From assembly GCF_001458175.1 (NCBI RefSeq), contig NZ_CYPW01000027.1, forward strand, positions 128,390-192,389: a stretch of 64,000 bases of DNA. The letters are read 5' to 3'. The notes beneath the pieces are model-generated. The model saw nothing but the letters and a program-made list of their open reading frames with translations. It was not told the origin of the DNA and ran no database searches. Made by a program: the position numbers and the translations under genes. This DNA comes from Shimia marina. GTDB lineage: Bacteria > Pseudomonadota > Alphaproteobacteria > Rhodobacterales > Rhodobacteraceae. Below, piece by piece: positions 43,894 to 53,390 of the stretch; within the stretch, counting starts at the first letter, position 1; each line of letters opens with the position of its first letter.

Positions 43894-45231
43894 CTAGTCA
43901 GTGATGCTGTCCACTTGATCTTCCCCTTGGCCTTCAATGTGTTTGATGCGCGGTGCGGGGCGCTGCCAAGCTTTCAGATCAGCACCAACTTCACCGTAGA
44001 AGTGGGGGACAATTGCCTCCAAATCCACGATAAAGTTACTCTGTTGCGTAAACCGCCCCCCGAGCCGTTTGCTGTAGAAGACATGGAAGCCATGGGAAAC
44101 CAGATGTTGCTTGCCTTCCTCGCAGATCTCTATGTTTTCGAGGAGGTCGGAGAGAAGATGCTGTGTTGGTTCACTTGCGCCCGGCCACAAGAGCCGCACG
44201 TATAGATCGTTTAGGTCTTCCGTTTTGATTTGCCGCAGCAGCCAGTTGAGGCGTGCCTTGGTGGTTCTTTTGTCGTCAGGTGCGCGCAACGTCATCCCGA
44301 CTTCGATTGTGCGGCGCATCAGGTCGGCAACAATGTCGACGTTTGCCGCTGCATCTGGGACACCTAGAGATAAGCTGAGGCGGTTGCGTTCCTTGAGTTC
44401 TGCAAATTCGTCCTTTTGACGCAATGCTGGATCGGCGGCGTGTTTGCGAGAAAGCTTCTCAACAACAACTGTCTCCGTCTTCCGACTTAAGATGAGTGTG
44501 AGGTCTCTGGTCTCCTGGTGCCAGGCGTAGATAACCTCCTTGGCCTCTTGAGACTTAGCCGGAATGACGCCGCCGCTGGAAACAAGCCTGTTCAACTCCG
44601 TCCACGCCTTGGGCATCTTGTCGAAGCCTTTGACGCCGGCACTCTCGTGGCTGAGGAACCTATGAAGCTCGTTCAGCAAGTAGTGTTGATCGTCATCGCC
44701 AATACCGCCTGTGTTCAGCAGTAGATCAGCTGTCGTAAGGATGTGCATCCACGACCAGTGATATACCGGTATCTTGGATCGGCTTTTGCGGACGTCTTCC
44801 AGAGGGTGCGCGTCCGGTGCCGTGGCGAACTGATTGGAAATGGTGATAACACAGTCGACGCCATTCTCTTTTGCCAAAGTCCGATAGCGTTCGATCTGAT
44901 CCGCATTTAGATCGGAGTTGCCCACCTTGGCTTCCACCAAAGCTTTCCATTCTCGGGACCCTACGCGCACGACTATTAGCCCATCCGGCCTGTCCGCTGA
45001 CTTGCCTGCCTGGCTTTTAAAGACCACCTCCGTGTAGGTGTTTATCTTTGCTCGCGTGCCCAGCCTTTGCCCAACTCCACTCAGCAATGTCGAAGCAAAC
45101 TCCCTCACTAAACTCAGACAGGAGAGTACGATTGCCGTGGTGCGTCCTTCTTTTGAGGTTGTCGCGAGAACTGGAAAGAGCCGGGCGTGGTCGCCTTGAA
45201 TGACGTTTTCGGGAAAATCGGTACGGAGCAT
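43894..45231 (-). CDS. PD-(D/E)XK nuclease-like protein of unknown role
   Basis: This 445-residue protein has a nuclease-type core in its first 130 residues: TYTEVVFKS (Glu68), RPDGLIVVR (Asp83), WKALVEAKVG (E100-x-K102) and DQIERYRTLA, the last a typical following helix. The remainder is helical and not assigned. Codons and flanks are richer in A+T than the neighbours, and the gene is beside tRNA-Tyr, suggesting horizontal gain. The start is uncertain: ATG at 45231 has GGAA upstream, and ATG 45243 is possible. A defence or DNA-processing role is inference. Confidence 0.65.
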   Translation of the reverse strand: MLRTDFPENVIQGDHARLFPVLATTSKEGRTTAIVLSCLSLVREFASTLLSGVGQRLGTRAKINTYTEVVFKSQAGKSADRPDGLIVVRVGSREWKALVEAKVGNSDLNADQIERYRTLAKENGVDCVITISNQFATAPDAHPLEDVRKSRSKIPVYHWSWMHILTTADLLLNTGGIGDDDQHYLLNELHRFLSHESAGVKGFDKMPKAWTELNRLVSSGGVIPAKSQEAKEVIYAWHQETRDLTLILSRKTETVVVEKLSRKHAADPALRQKDEFAELKERNRLSLSLGVPDAAANVDIVADLMRRTIEVGMTLRAPDDKRTTKARLNWLLRQIKTEDLNDLYVRLLWPGASEPTQHLLSDLLENIEICEEGKQHLVSHGFHVFYSKRLGGRFTQQSNFIVDLEAIVPHFYGEVGADLKAWQRPAPRIKHIEGQGEDQVDSITD

Positions 45232-45596
45232 AACAAATTCCATTTGGAAGAAATGCAATTATTCAATCCGCTGAACACTTCATGTGTCAACCTTTAGGGG
45301 AAATTGGGGTGAGGTCTTCGTTTGAAATCAAAAGTGGTGGCGCATAGATGCTTGAGATGATTTTGGGCCTTTGACCTCCAATGGGGTCGCCGTTGACGGA
45401 TGTGCGGATTGTTGACAATTGCTTTCCGCTCTTTGCCCTTAAGGTAAATTCGAATATCTGCATCGTTATCATCGATCGAAGGCGGGATGAGTAGGCAAGT
45501 TGCAGGATGCACAAACGCCCCAACCGAACTTTGCGATGTAAGGGGCGCTTTGCAAGTCACTTATAAGTTTGCGAAATAATGAGTTGGGTTGGAAAG
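45232..45596. other. 365-base A+T-rich stretch, no confident gene
   Basis: Two overlapping minus-strand frames of 78 and 88 codons (45287-45523, 45294-45560) lack a recognisable product and a good ribosome site. The stretch separates the nuclease-like gene from the 3' end of tRNA-Tyr. No integrase remnant was recognised. Confidence 0.5.
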
Positions 45597-45680
45597 TGGT
45601 GGGCGACCTAGGAATCGAACCTAGCGTGCGTCTCCGCGAGGGAGTTACAGTCCCCTGCCACACCTTGCGGCCTGTCGCCC
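45597..45680 (-). tRNA. tRNA-Tyr (anticodon GTA)
   Basis: On the minus strand the acceptor GGGCGAC pairs with GTCGCCC, the anticodon loop is CTGTAAC, and a long class II variable arm (CGCGGAGACGC area) precedes the T arm CTAGG-TTCGATT-CCTAG. CCA is encoded. Length is 84 bases. Confidence 0.95.
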
Positions 45681-45818
45681 ACTTTCCAGAGCAGCATCTG
45701 CTCTCGGTGTGAGGGGGTGATTACTGTGCCACGTGAGGGGCGTCAACCAGAAAAGTGGTTGCGCGAGGCGCTTCTTTTGCCCATTGGTGAAACCTCTTTA
45801 TTTTGAAGGTGCAGAGCG

Positions 45819-46610
45819 ATGAAAAAACCCAAATGGGTCGTGGAAAAAGAACAGGCCAAGCGCAAAGACGCGGCTGAAACCGTTTGGTTGTTCGGTTTGC
45901 ATGCGGTGCGAGACGCCCTGTCGAATCCCGCGCGGGAAAAATTGCGCCTGATCGTGACGAAAAACGCCTCCGACAAATTGTCAGAGGCCATTGCCGCCTC
46001 CGGCATCACGCCGGAAATTGTCGATCCGCGAAAGTTCAAAGCGCCGATTGATCCGCAATCGGTGCATCAGGGGGCCGCGCTTGAGGTCAAACCGCTCAAC
46101 TGGGGGCGTCTGGCGGATGTAGCCATTGCCTCGGATGACCGTCCCCAGCGTCTCATCCTGCTGGATCGGGTCACCGACCCGCATAATGTAGGCGCGATTC
46201 TGCGCTCCGCCGAGGTGTTTGGTGCGCTGGCGGTGATTGGCACGCGCCACCATTCTGCACCTGAAACTGGCGCGCTGGCCAAAACCGCCAGCGGCGCGCT
46301 GGAGCGTCAGCCTTACCTGCGCGAACGCAATCTCGCAGATACGATCACCGCACTGCAAAACATGGGTTATCTCGTGCTGGGCATGGATGGCGAAGCCGAG
46401 CATAGCATAGAACAGGCGCTCTGTGACAAGCGGGACATGCCCATTGCGCTTGTTCTGGGTGCCGAAGGGCCGGGGTTGCGCCAAAAAACCAAAGAAACGG
46501 TGGACGCTCTGGTCAAAATTAACTTTGCTGGCGCTTTTGGCTCTCTCAATGTCTCCAACGCTGCGGCAGTGGCGCTTTACGCCTCCTTGCCACAAAGCAC
46601 CGAGGCATAA
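45819..46610 (+). CDS. rlmB: 23S rRNA (guanosine-2251-2'-O)-methyltransferase
   Basis: This 263-residue SpoU/TrmH-family enzyme has an N-terminal substrate-binding domain (VWLFGLHAVRDAL) and the trefoil-knot SAM domain with motifs DPHNVGAILRSAEVFG, LVLGAEGPGLR and LNVSNAAAVALY. It methylates the ribose of G2251 in the peptidyl-transferase P loop. Other SpoU enzymes look alike, but the N-terminal domain favours RlmB. Confidence 0.92.
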   Translation: MKKPKWVVEKEQAKRKDAAETVWLFGLHAVRDALSNPAREKLRLIVTKNASDKLSEAIAASGITPEIVDPRKFKAPIDPQSVHQGAALEVKPLNWGRLADVAIASDDRPQRLILLDRVTDPHNVGAILRSAEVFGALAVIGTRHHSAPETGALAKTASGALERQPYLRERNLADTITALQNMGYLVLGMDGEAEHSIEQALCDKRDMPIALVLGAEGPGLRQKTKETVDALVKINFAGAFGSLNVSNAAAVALYASLPQSTEA

Positions 46611-46644
46611 ACCGGGGCATAAGAGCAAGGCTGCGCGCTTTCTC

Positions 46645-46661
46645 TTGATCAAAATATCCCC
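46645..46661 (+). repeat. Fragment of the 3'-end repeat
   Basis: TTGATCAAAATATCCCC, 34 bases after the rlmB stop, matches the 5' part of the repeat copies at 23551 and 54802. A different G+C-rich sequence follows. Confidence 0.4.
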
Positions 46662-46748
46662 GCCGGAGGCTCCCAAACCTGCGGCGCAGCGCCTAAGTAA
46701 AGGCAGTGTCGCAAGGCGGAGGGCAGGGCCATCGCAAAACGCTCGAAA

Positions 46749-47075
46749 ATGCAGGCAACCAAGATTGCCACCTGTTGCTACTGTGGCACCCGGGCGGCTT
46801 TGATTCTGCGGGGAGAGTCCCGCCATGAGCTGTCCTGTGCCAATTGCGGCGCGCCCCTGCACAATTTGAAGCATTTCCCCCGCGCGCCTGATCAGGCGGA
46901 GATGTTGCCTAAGAAACAGGGGCGCAAGCCAAAGGGTAAAACGATCCAGTCTGCCAAGACTGATTGGGAGAATGCTTCCCGCAAGCGTCCCAAAGACAAT
47001 CGGAAAAAACGCAAGGCGCGCTTCTCCGATTGGGTTGAGGATGTGTTTGATGTGATCGAAGATATCTTCGATTGA
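46749..47075 (+). CDS. Small zinc-ribbon protein, conserved, unknown function
   Basis: This 108-residue protein has a zinc ribbon CCYCGTR...CANCG (Cys at about 9, 10, 12 and 30, 33 in the first 36 residues), a strongly basic middle (KKQGRKPKGK, KRPKDNRKKRKA) and an acidic-aromatic end (DWVEDVFDVIEDIFD). Similar short proteins occur in other Rhodobacteraceae. Nucleic-acid binding is plausible from composition. It may be co-transcribed with rlmB, 138 bases upstream. Confidence 0.7.
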   Translation: MQATKIATCCYCGTRAALILRGESRHELSCANCGAPLHNLKHFPRAPDQAEMLPKKQGRKPKGKTIQSAKTDWENASRKRPKDNRKKRKARFSDWVEDVFDVIEDIFD

Positions 47076-47099
47076 GCGGAAATCTGCCCAGCTTGTTAA

Positions 47100-47250
47100 C
47101 CTTCTGTTCACAGGAATCTTACAGGCTCTGGATATCCAATTCTGCGAACCTAAGTAGTGATGCAAGAGACACGGCAAACGGAACTTCCGTGTTTCCCTTC
47201 ACTGTCCCTCGTTCCGAACCTGCGCCCAAGTTTTCTTGGGCGCTTTTTTT
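47100..47250 (+). ncRNA. Possible small RNA or structured 3' UTR
   Basis: The stretch between a protein gene and a very strong terminator holds an ACGGAA-C-TTCCGT palindrome and no open frame of note. A weak promoter (TTGTTA at about 47095 and AATCTT 16 bases on) could start a transcript of about 130 bases. It could equally be the 3' UTR of the 46749 gene. Confidence 0.3.
47222..47250 (+). terminator. Strong Rho-independent terminator
   Basis: GCGCCCAAG pairs perfectly with CTTGGGCGC around TTTT, followed by seven Ts. Confidence 0.93.
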
Positions 47251-47346
47251 GCAAGTATACTTTGCCTGTAGACGCGGATCCCCAATGGCCATAGCGCCGC
47301 CGTAAACAGCGCTTGCAACAGCGCTCACAGCCGCTAGCCTGACCGC

Positions 47347-47817
47347 ATGAACTACTCTGATGACCATTTGCGCAAGATCCTGCAGCGGACCAAAACCGTG
47401 GCTGTTGTGGGTGTCTCGATGAACACTGTGCGCCCAAGCTACTATGTGGCGCGCTATCTGGCTCTGAAGGGCTATCGGGTCATACCCGTCAATCCGGGCC
47501 ATGCGGGCAAATCGCTCTTTGGGGAAACTGTTGTGGCCCATTTGTCAGATATCACGGACCCGGTTGATATGGTGGACATCTTTCGCCGCTCTGAAGCGGT
47601 ACCCCCGATCGTGGAGGAGGCGCTGGAGCGCTTTGATGATCTGCAAACCATCTGGATGCAGATCGGCGTTGAGCATTCTGAGGCCGCATCGCTGGCAGAG
47701 GCACGGGGTGTGGATGTCATTCAGAACCGCTGTCCGAAGATTGAATATCAACGACTCTTTGGGGAGTTGCGCATGGGGGGCTTCGCCACGGGCGTCATTT
47801 CTTCCAAGCGCAGCTGA
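47347..47817 (+). CDS. CoA-binding domain protein (YccU family)
   Basis: This 156-residue Rossmann-type CoA-binding domain has VAVVGVSMNTVRPSYYVARYL, GYRVIPVNPG and IQNRCPKIEYQRL. Family members bind CoA or acyl-CoA, function unknown. It converges on the histidine kinase gene with 22 bases between and lies after a strong terminator. Confidence 0.88.
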   Translation: MNYSDDHLRKILQRTKTVAVVGVSMNTVRPSYYVARYLALKGYRVIPVNPGHAGKSLFGETVVAHLSDITDPVDMVDIFRRSEAVPPIVEEALERFDDLQTIWMQIGVEHSEAASLAEARGVDVIQNRCPKIEYQRLFGELRMGGFATGVISSKRS

Positions 47818-47839
47818 CACCGCTCTGCTGAGGCGCAGA

Positions 47840-49591
47840 TCACAGCCCGTGCGATCCGCGTTCCCCGATCAGAGAGGCCACAACCTTCGCCAGCTCATCT
47901 TTGCGGAATGGTTTGCCAAGACAGGCATTCATTCCAGCCTCAAGATAGGATTGTGTCTGCTGGGGCAGGATATTGGCCGACAGGGCCACAATCGGCGTGT
48001 TCTGATTGCGGCCCGGGGACTGGCGCAGCATTTCTGTCGCCCGGACACCGTCCAGATCAGGCAGATGGATATCCATCAGGATCAGGTCGTATTGATGGGT
48101 GGTACAGCGTTGCAGGGCAGGGCGTCCATCTTCCACCAGATCGACGCGCACCTCCATACTTTCGAGAAAGCGGCGCACAATCATCTGATTTGTGCGATTG
48201 TCTTCGACCACCAGAACCTTTTTTCCCGGAAATTTGTTTTGCACCGCTGGTGTCTCGGTTGGAGGCGCAGGCCTGCATTCAGAAGCCGCACAGGCCTCCA
48301 GCGGAAAGGTAAACCAAAACGTGCTGCCCGCAAGCGGGCGGCTGTCCACTCCGATTTCACCACCCATCAACTCCGCCAACTCCTTACTGATCGCCAGTCC
48401 AAGCCCCGTGCCACCATAGTGACGGCTGGTGCTGCTGCTGGCTTGTTCGAATTTCTTGAAAATTCGGGTCTGCGCCTCTTCGGTGAGGCCGATGCCTCTG
48501 TCGCTCACAGAGACTTTCACAAACGCCCCGGAGAGTTCCATGCGGCACTGCACGGGGGTGTTTCGGGAAAACTTGATCGCATTGCTCAGAAAGTTGGTGA
48601 TGATCTGATTGAGCCGCACTGGATCGGCCCTCAGCCAGAGGGGTAAAGTGGGATCGATGTGGGTGATGAGATCTACATCTTTGGCTTGTGCTGCCGGTCT
48701 TTGCGAATGTAGAGCGCTTTCCAAAATTGAGGCGGTGGCCACAGGAAGGATCTCCACGGTCACGCCATGCGCCGCAATTTTAGAATAGTCGAGCACGCCA
48801 TTGATCAACCGCATCAAGCCGCGCCCGGACTCGCGGCCGGTGGCGACAAGCTCTTTCTGATCCGGCGTAAGATCCGTTTCATCCAAAAGCTGAAGAACGC
48901 CGCTCAACCCATTGAGAGGCGTGCGAATCTCATGGCTCATTTTAGCAAGAAACTCAGATTTTTCTTGATCCGCTCGCTGTGCATTGTCTCGCAAGTCAAT
49001 CAGCCTCTTCTCTTTGCGCTCCAGCTCAAGCTTGAACATGGTCAGGCCACTCATGACCGCCAGCACCGTGGCGCTCAGGACAAAGGCTGCGCTCATATTG
49101 ATTGATGGTAAGCTCAGGGCCAGAAGAATCAGGTTGATCACCACCAAAGCCGTGACCAGCCAGGCTATACGCAATCCGGTCAATAGCGCCGCGACCATCG
49201 GTGGTCCAAGCAGGAACACCTCCTGCCGCCAGTTGTTGTCTGCCTCATGTATGACAATCACATTGGCGTAAAACAGCAGGAGCAGGCTCATCAAAACCGC
49301 AGCCCATCGGGGCTTCAATCCCACCCTGCAAAGCGCAGGAATAAACAGGCAAAGCATCGCGCTGATACCGGCGCTGAGCGCAAAAGCTGCGCCGGGTTTG
49401 GGGTGCATGAGAACGAGATAGAGAAAGTGCGTCGCGGCAAAGATCGTGATCAGCGCCGAAAACCCGCAAAGCAGCTGTTTGCGAGAGCCCTCAAAATATT
49501 CATCCTCAGGAGGACGTGGCCAAAAGTACCCCAAAAAGGCGGATTTGCCCCGCTGCCAAAACCCGTTTTGCATCAGTCCACATGCGTTCAA
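47840..49591 (-). CDS. Hybrid sensor histidine kinase / response regulator
   Basis: This 583-residue protein has about six membrane helices at 40-180 and a short linker. HisKA follows with phospho-His220 (SHEIRTPLNG), then HATPase with N337 and the DRGIG and GGTGLGLA boxes. A receiver domain carries acidic pair 463-464, phospho-Asp507 and Lys560. The input is the membrane region with no periplasmic sensor domain of note. The first codon is TTG with AGAGG eight bases upstream; an ATG at 49573 is the alternative. No response regulator gene is adjacent. Confidence 0.9.
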   Translation of the reverse strand: MNACGLMQNGFWQRGKSAFLGYFWPRPPEDEYFEGSRKQLLCGFSALITIFAATHFLYLVLMHPKPGAAFALSAGISAMLCLFIPALCRVGLKPRWAAVLMSLLLLFYANVIVIHEADNNWRQEVFLLGPPMVAALLTGLRIAWLVTALVVINLILLALSLPSINMSAAFVLSATVLAVMSGLTMFKLELERKEKRLIDLRDNAQRADQEKSEFLAKMSHEIRTPLNGLSGVLQLLDETDLTPDQKELVATGRESGRGLMRLINGVLDYSKIAAHGVTVEILPVATASILESALHSQRPAAQAKDVDLITHIDPTLPLWLRADPVRLNQIITNFLSNAIKFSRNTPVQCRMELSGAFVKVSVSDRGIGLTEEAQTRIFKKFEQASSSTSRHYGGTGLGLAISKELAELMGGEIGVDSRPLAGSTFWFTFPLEACAASECRPAPPTETPAVQNKFPGKKVLVVEDNRTNQMIVRRFLESMEVRVDLVEDGRPALQRCTTHQYDLILMDIHLPDLDGVRATEMLRQSPGRNQNTPIVALSANILPQQTQSYLEAGMNACLGKPFRKDELAKVVASLIGERGSHGL

Positions 49592-49664
49592 TCCCAGTAC
49601 CTCTCAGTGCTGGAATATGGTTAACAAAGCCTGAAAGGGTCGCCGCCTTAGGCTTAAAACCGCC

Positions 49665-50210
49665 TTACTGCCTTGCCTTTTTCAGGGCAAACACCTGCGC
49701 GCGCTCCTCCCAGTTGTAGCGGCTGTCCTCCACCACTTCACTCCAGTAGAGTCGTCCGCCATAGCGCCATGGATCAAGCACAATGCCCTCTGCCATGCTG
49801 TCACCTTTTGCACTGATCACGACGGTGCTGTGTTCGATGCGAATATTGTCATGGTTGGCGATCGCACGATGCAGTGTCAGCGTTTTCAAATCTTCCTGCC
49901 ACAGCCGGGCCTCCAGATCATCCGCCCATTGCCAGCATAGCCCGCGCGGGCGCAGGCCTTGATTGACCTTCGCGTTGTGCAGCAATGGCCCATCGGTCAC
50001 GTTGTATTCCTCGCGCAACTGCAGAGAATAGCTGTAAGAAATCTGCGCGACGCGTGCGGCCTCTTCGGGGTCAACCGCAGGATCCAGCGCCACAATTGCC
50101 TGCGCAAGCCCGACTTGGTCTGGCAAAAGCGCTTCATCAGGCACCGCGACGCATCCGGCCAGAAAAACTGCCGCAAGAACGCAGAGCAACCTATTCAAAA
50201 TACGCATCAT
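49665..50210 (-). CDS. Putative lipoprotein, unknown function
   Basis: This 181-residue protein has a lipoprotein signal with lipobox LAGC (LLCVLAAVFLAGCVAVPDE). The mature part shows ISYSYSLQLREEYNVTDGPLLHNAKVN and LCWQWADDLEARL, and GIVLDPWRYGGRLYW near the end. I do not recognise a named family. It follows hisE on the same strand with 66 bases between. The start is one of two adjacent ATGs, at 50210 or 50207. Confidence 0.75.
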   Translation of the reverse strand: MMRILNRLLCVLAAVFLAGCVAVPDEALLPDQVGLAQAIVALDPAVDPEEAARVAQISYSYSLQLREEYNVTDGPLLHNAKVNQGLRPRGLCWQWADDLEARLWQEDLKTLTLHRAIANHDNIRIEHSTVVISAKGDSMAEGIVLDPWRYGGRLYWSEVVEDSRYNWEERAQVFALKKARQ

Positions 50211-50276
50211 TTCAGCCCAATCAAATCGCACGTAGTGCCACTATAGGGGTGTCATGCCTTACGGCAAAGTCAGGTT

Positions 50277-50594
50277 TCAGGCCTTTGACCTTGCGGCTTT
50301 TTCCGCGATCCCGCTTATGCCCTGCCGCCGTGCAAGTTCCGTCAGCACATCGTCCAGCGCCACATTTCGCGCTTCCAGCATCACCAGCAGATGAAAAAGC
50401 ACATCCGCCGCTTCATAGGTCAGCTTTTCGCGATCCCCTTTTACGGCTTCAATCACCGCTTCAATGGCCTCTTCGCCAAATTTCTCGGCGCATTTCTCCG
50501 GACCTTTGGCCAAAAGCTTGGCGGTCCAGCTGCTCTCAGGGTCTGCTTTGGCGCGCTCCGCAATCGTGGCGGCCAGATTGTTTAAAACACTCAT
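50277..50594 (-). CDS. hisE: Phosphoribosyl-ATP diphosphatase
   Basis: This 105-residue MazG-fold enzyme hydrolyses PR-ATP to PR-AMP in histidine synthesis. The metal-binding motif is [14 protein letters not shown], followed by [17 protein letters not shown]. The start overlaps the hisF stop by four bases (ATGA), so it is translationally coupled. HisI is not seen in the window. Confidence 0.95.
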   Translation of the reverse strand: MSVLNNLAATIAERAKADPESSWTAKLLAKGPEKCAEKFGEEAIEAVIEAVKGDREKLTYEAADVLFHLLVMLEARNVALDDVLTELARRQGISGIAEKAARSKA

Positions 50595-51388
50595 GTCAGC
50601 CTCATCGGGATACCGGCGTCATGCATATATTGTTTGGCTTCCTGCACGGTGTATTCGCCAAAGTGGAAGATCGATGCCGCCAGAACCGCGCTTGCGCCGC
50701 CTTTGGTGACACCTTCCACAAGGTGGTCCAGATTGCCCACGCCGCCCGACGCAATCACCGGCACATTCACCGCATCGCTGATCGCTTTGGTCAGAGGCAG
50801 GTTGAAGCCCGCCTTTGTGCCGTCGCGGTCCATGGAGGTCAGCAGGATTTCACCCGCGCCCTTGGCCACCACCAGCTTGGCAAATTCCACCGCATCAATC
50901 GGATTTCCGTCCTGATCCAGCGCCGCCTTGCGGCCCCCATGGGTGAAAATCCCCCATTGGTTGGGCACGCCGTTTTCATCATGGCCGATGGTCTTGGCAT
51001 CAATCGCGCAGACAATACACTGGCTGCCAAATTGCGCTGCCGCTTCGGCAATCACATCCGGATTGGCCACCGCTGCGGAGTTGAAGCTCACCTTGTCAGC
51101 TCCTGCCAGCAACAGCCGGCGTACATCCGCCACGCTGCGCACGCCCCCGCCCACGGTCAGCGGCACAAAGCACTGCTCGGCACAGCGCTGCACCATGTCG
51201 ATCATCACACCCCGGTTGTCATGGGTGGCATGAATGTCCAGAAAGCAGATTTCGTCCGCCCCCGCCGCGTCATAAGCGCGGGCGGCCTCCACCGGATCAC
51301 CGGCATCGCGCAGGCCAACAAAATTCACACCTTTGACCACACGGCCATCGGCAACATCCAGACAGGGAATGATGCGGGTTTTAAGCAT
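50591..51388 (-). CDS. hisF: Imidazole glycerol phosphate synthase, cyclase subunit
   Basis: This 265-residue (beta/alpha)8 barrel pairs with HisH. It cleaves and cyclises PRFAR to imidazole glycerol phosphate and AICAR. Conserved ends are [18 protein letters not shown] with catalytic Asp and [13 protein letters not shown] with the second catalytic Asp. A slightly long insert near [15 protein letters not shown] is present in many proteobacteria. Confidence 0.96.
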   Translation of the reverse strand: MLKTRIIPCLDVADGRVVKGVNFVGLRDAGDPVEAARAYDAAGADEICFLDIHATHDNRGVMIDMVQRCAEQCFVPLTVGGGVRSVADVRRLLLAGADKVSFNSAAVANPDVIAEAAAQFGSQCIVCAIDAKTIGHDENGVPNQWGIFTHGGRKAALDQDGNPIDAVEFAKLVVAKGAGEILLTSMDRDGTKAGFNLPLTKAISDAVNVPVIASGGVGNLDHLVEGVTKGGASAVLAASIFHFGEYTVQEAKQYMHDAGIPMRLT

Positions 51389-51533
51389 AGGTCACCTCTT
51401 TGCGTCTTCTTAACCGCTTGGCATGAGGACGCCAAGAGCGGGGTTTTCCCACCTATCGAGAAAACGTGATTGGAATGTGACCCCCGTCTGGCGTGACACA
51501 TATGTCGTAAACGTTATCTGGAAGGTCATGATT

Positions 51534-51977
51534 ATGAAAAACTATCTCATCGCAGGAGCCATTGCCATGTCGACAACACTCCCCGCTCAGGCAGAGCTTC
51601 TGTCCGTGCCGTCCAACAAACCCGTGGCCCAGACCATGGATGCGCTTCAGGCCGCCGTGGAAACCGCCGGTGCCAAGGTCTTTGCGCGTGTCGATCATGC
51701 CGGTGGCGCAGCCAATGTGGGCGCAGAGCTGGCCGATGCGGAGCTGCTGATCTTTGGCAATCCCAAGATTGGCACCCCCGCCATGCAGGCGGATATCAAG
51801 GCGGGTCTGTTTCTGCCCCTTAAAGTGCTGGCCTACGAGGATGCGAGCGGGGCGGTCTTCCTGACTTATGAAGACCCGGCACAGATGTTTGCGGAGCTGG
51901 ACATTGCCGAAGATGCCGATTTTGTCGCCACCATGCGCGGCGCTTTGTCCAAGCTGACAGCGGCAGCGGCGCAATAA
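51534..51977 (+). CDS. DUF302 domain protein, secreted
   Basis: This 147-residue protein has a signal peptide (MKNYLIAGAIAMSTTLPAQA) and a DUF302 domain (VAQTMDALQAAVETAGAKVFARVDHA, LLIFGNPKIGTPAM, LAYEDASGAVFLTYEDP). The family is uncharacterised and probably periplasmic. GGAAGG eight bases upstream sets the ATG at 51534. It lies on the plus strand between hisF and hisA and has its own terminator. Confidence 0.85.
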   Translation: MKNYLIAGAIAMSTTLPAQAELLSVPSNKPVAQTMDALQAAVETAGAKVFARVDHAGGAANVGAELADAELLIFGNPKIGTPAMQADIKAGLFLPLKVLAYEDASGAVFLTYEDPAQMFAELDIAEDADFVATMRGALSKLTAAAAQ

Positions 51978-51991
51978 AAACGCCCATAAAC

Positions 51992-52024
51992 AAAAGGCTC
52001 TGAAGCGATGCTCCAGAGCCTTTT
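51992..52024. terminator. Bidirectional terminator
   Basis: AAAAGGCTCTG pairs perfectly with CAGAGCCTTTT around 11 bases. It lies between the DUF302 gene and the end of hisA. Confidence 0.88.
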
Positions 52025-52046
52025 GCATGTTTGCAGATCGGTTGGC

Positions 52047-52769
52047 TTACGCTTTGAGCAGCGCAAGCGCCTCGGCCAGATCAATCGCCCCGTCATAAAG
52101 TGCGCGGCCCGAAATGGCGCCGTTTAACGTAGCACCACAGTCTTTGAGCGCCTGAAGATCGTCCAGAGAGCTCACCCCACCAGAGGCAATCACCGGGATA
52201 GACACCGCCTGCGCAAGCGCCGCAGTGGCTTCCACATTGGGGCCTTTCATCGCCCCATCCCGCGTAATGTCGGTGTAGATGATCGCAGCGACCCCGGCGT
52301 CCTCAAAGGATTTCGCCAGATCGGTGACCATCACATCGGTCTCTTCCGCCCAGCCTTTGGTCGCCACCTTGCCATTGCGGGCATCAATACCAACAGCCAC
52401 TTTGCCGGGGAATTCTTTCGCCGCTTCCCGCACTAGATCGGGGTTTTCAACCGCCACGGTGCCAAGGATCACCCGACTCAGACCTTTGTCGATCCAGCGC
52501 GCGATGGTGGCCATGTCGCGGATGCCGCCGCCCAGCTGCGCGGGCACATTGGTCTGTTTCAGGATTTCTTCCACCGGCGCGGCATTCACCGGCTCCCCGG
52601 CAAAGGCGCCATTGAGATCCACAAGATGCAGCCACTCACAGCCCGCGTTGACAAACTCCATCGCTTGCGCAGCCGGGTTTTCGTTGAACACGGTCTCTTT
52701 GTCCATTTCACCATGCAGCAGGCGCACGGCATTGCCGTCTTTCAGGTCAATTGCGGGATAGAGGATCAT
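52047..52769 (-). CDS. hisA: ProFAR isomerase (HisA)
   Basis: This 240-residue (beta/alpha)8 barrel isomerises ProFAR to PRFAR. Catalytic-face motifs are [19 protein letters not shown] and [14 protein letters not shown], with [10 protein letters not shown] and [13 protein letters not shown] as phosphate sites. It is the substrate supplier for HisF-HisH. Confidence 0.96.
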   Translation of the reverse strand: MILYPAIDLKDGNAVRLLHGEMDKETVFNENPAAQAMEFVNAGCEWLHLVDLNGAFAGEPVNAAPVEEILKQTNVPAQLGGGIRDMATIARWIDKGLSRVILGTVAVENPDLVREAAKEFPGKVAVGIDARNGKVATKGWAEETDVMVTDLAKSFEDAGVAAIIYTDITRDGAMKGPNVEATAALAQAVSIPVIASGGVSSLDDLQALKDCGATLNGAISGRALYDGAIDLAEALALLKA

Positions 52770-52975
52770 GGGGCAGGGGCCTTATCATAAGTTTGGTGCC
52801 TGTTCCCTATGTGCAGGCACAGACAGGAAATCTCCGCAGTGGTTTTGCATGGTGTCGCAGAAATTGCAACGCAACCGGCCTCGCAAGGCTTGAGAAACGA
52901 GATGACCCTAAGTCACGGTTGATGGGAATCACGCTCTGGCCCAAAGTTTTGGGCAATTGTTCAAGGGAGGACCTT

Positions 52976-53368
52976 ATGAAAAAGACACTTTTGGCCGCAG
53001 CCATGACGCTCGCAGCTGCCACAACCGCTCTGGCAGATCCGGTAGAAGGCATCTGGAAAACCGCCGCAAACGACGAAGGCAGCTATCTTCATGTGAAAGT
53101 CGCCGCCTGCGGCAGTGATATCTGCGGCACCATTCACAAGGCCTTCGATGCCAGCGGTTCTGCCAATCCATCTTATGAAAATCTGGGCAAAAAGATGATC
53201 TGGGACATGGGTGTTGATGGCGGTGGTGCCTACTCCGGCGGCAAGATCTGGGCCCCGGATGCGGACAAGACCTACAAGTCTAAAATGAGCCTGAGTGGCA
53301 ACACGCTGAAGGTGAAAGGCTGCGTCTCCGTGGTCTGCCGCAGTCAGAACTGGACACGCGTGAACTAA
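52976..53368 (+). CDS. DUF2147 domain protein, secreted
   Basis: This 130-residue protein has a signal peptide (MKKTLLAAAMTLAAATTALA) and a DUF2147 domain (VEGIWKTAANDEGSYLHVKV, CGSDICGTIH, IWAPDADKTYKSKMSLSGNTLKV, split by a conserved Cys pair). Family members are small periplasmic proteins of unknown role. AGGGAGGA before the ATG at 52976 sets the start. Confidence 0.88.
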   Translation: MKKTLLAAAMTLAAATTALADPVEGIWKTAANDEGSYLHVKVAACGSDICGTIHKAFDASGSANPSYENLGKKMIWDMGVDGGGAYSGGKIWAPDADKTYKSKMSLSGNTLKVKGCVSVVCRSQNWTRVN

Positions 53369-53390
53369 TCTCTCAGGCACCGAGACATGC

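Noticed and set aside
45287-45560. Small minus-strand frames of 78 and 88 codons
   Set aside because: They overlap each other, lack ribosome sites and resemble no family.
43626-45680. Complete genomic island at tRNA-Tyr
   Set aside because: No integrase and no direct repeat of the tRNA 3' end was found, so only a single accessory-type gene is claimed.
49985-51469. 494-codon plus-strand frame
   Set aside because: Antisense of hisE, hisF and the lipoprotein gene.
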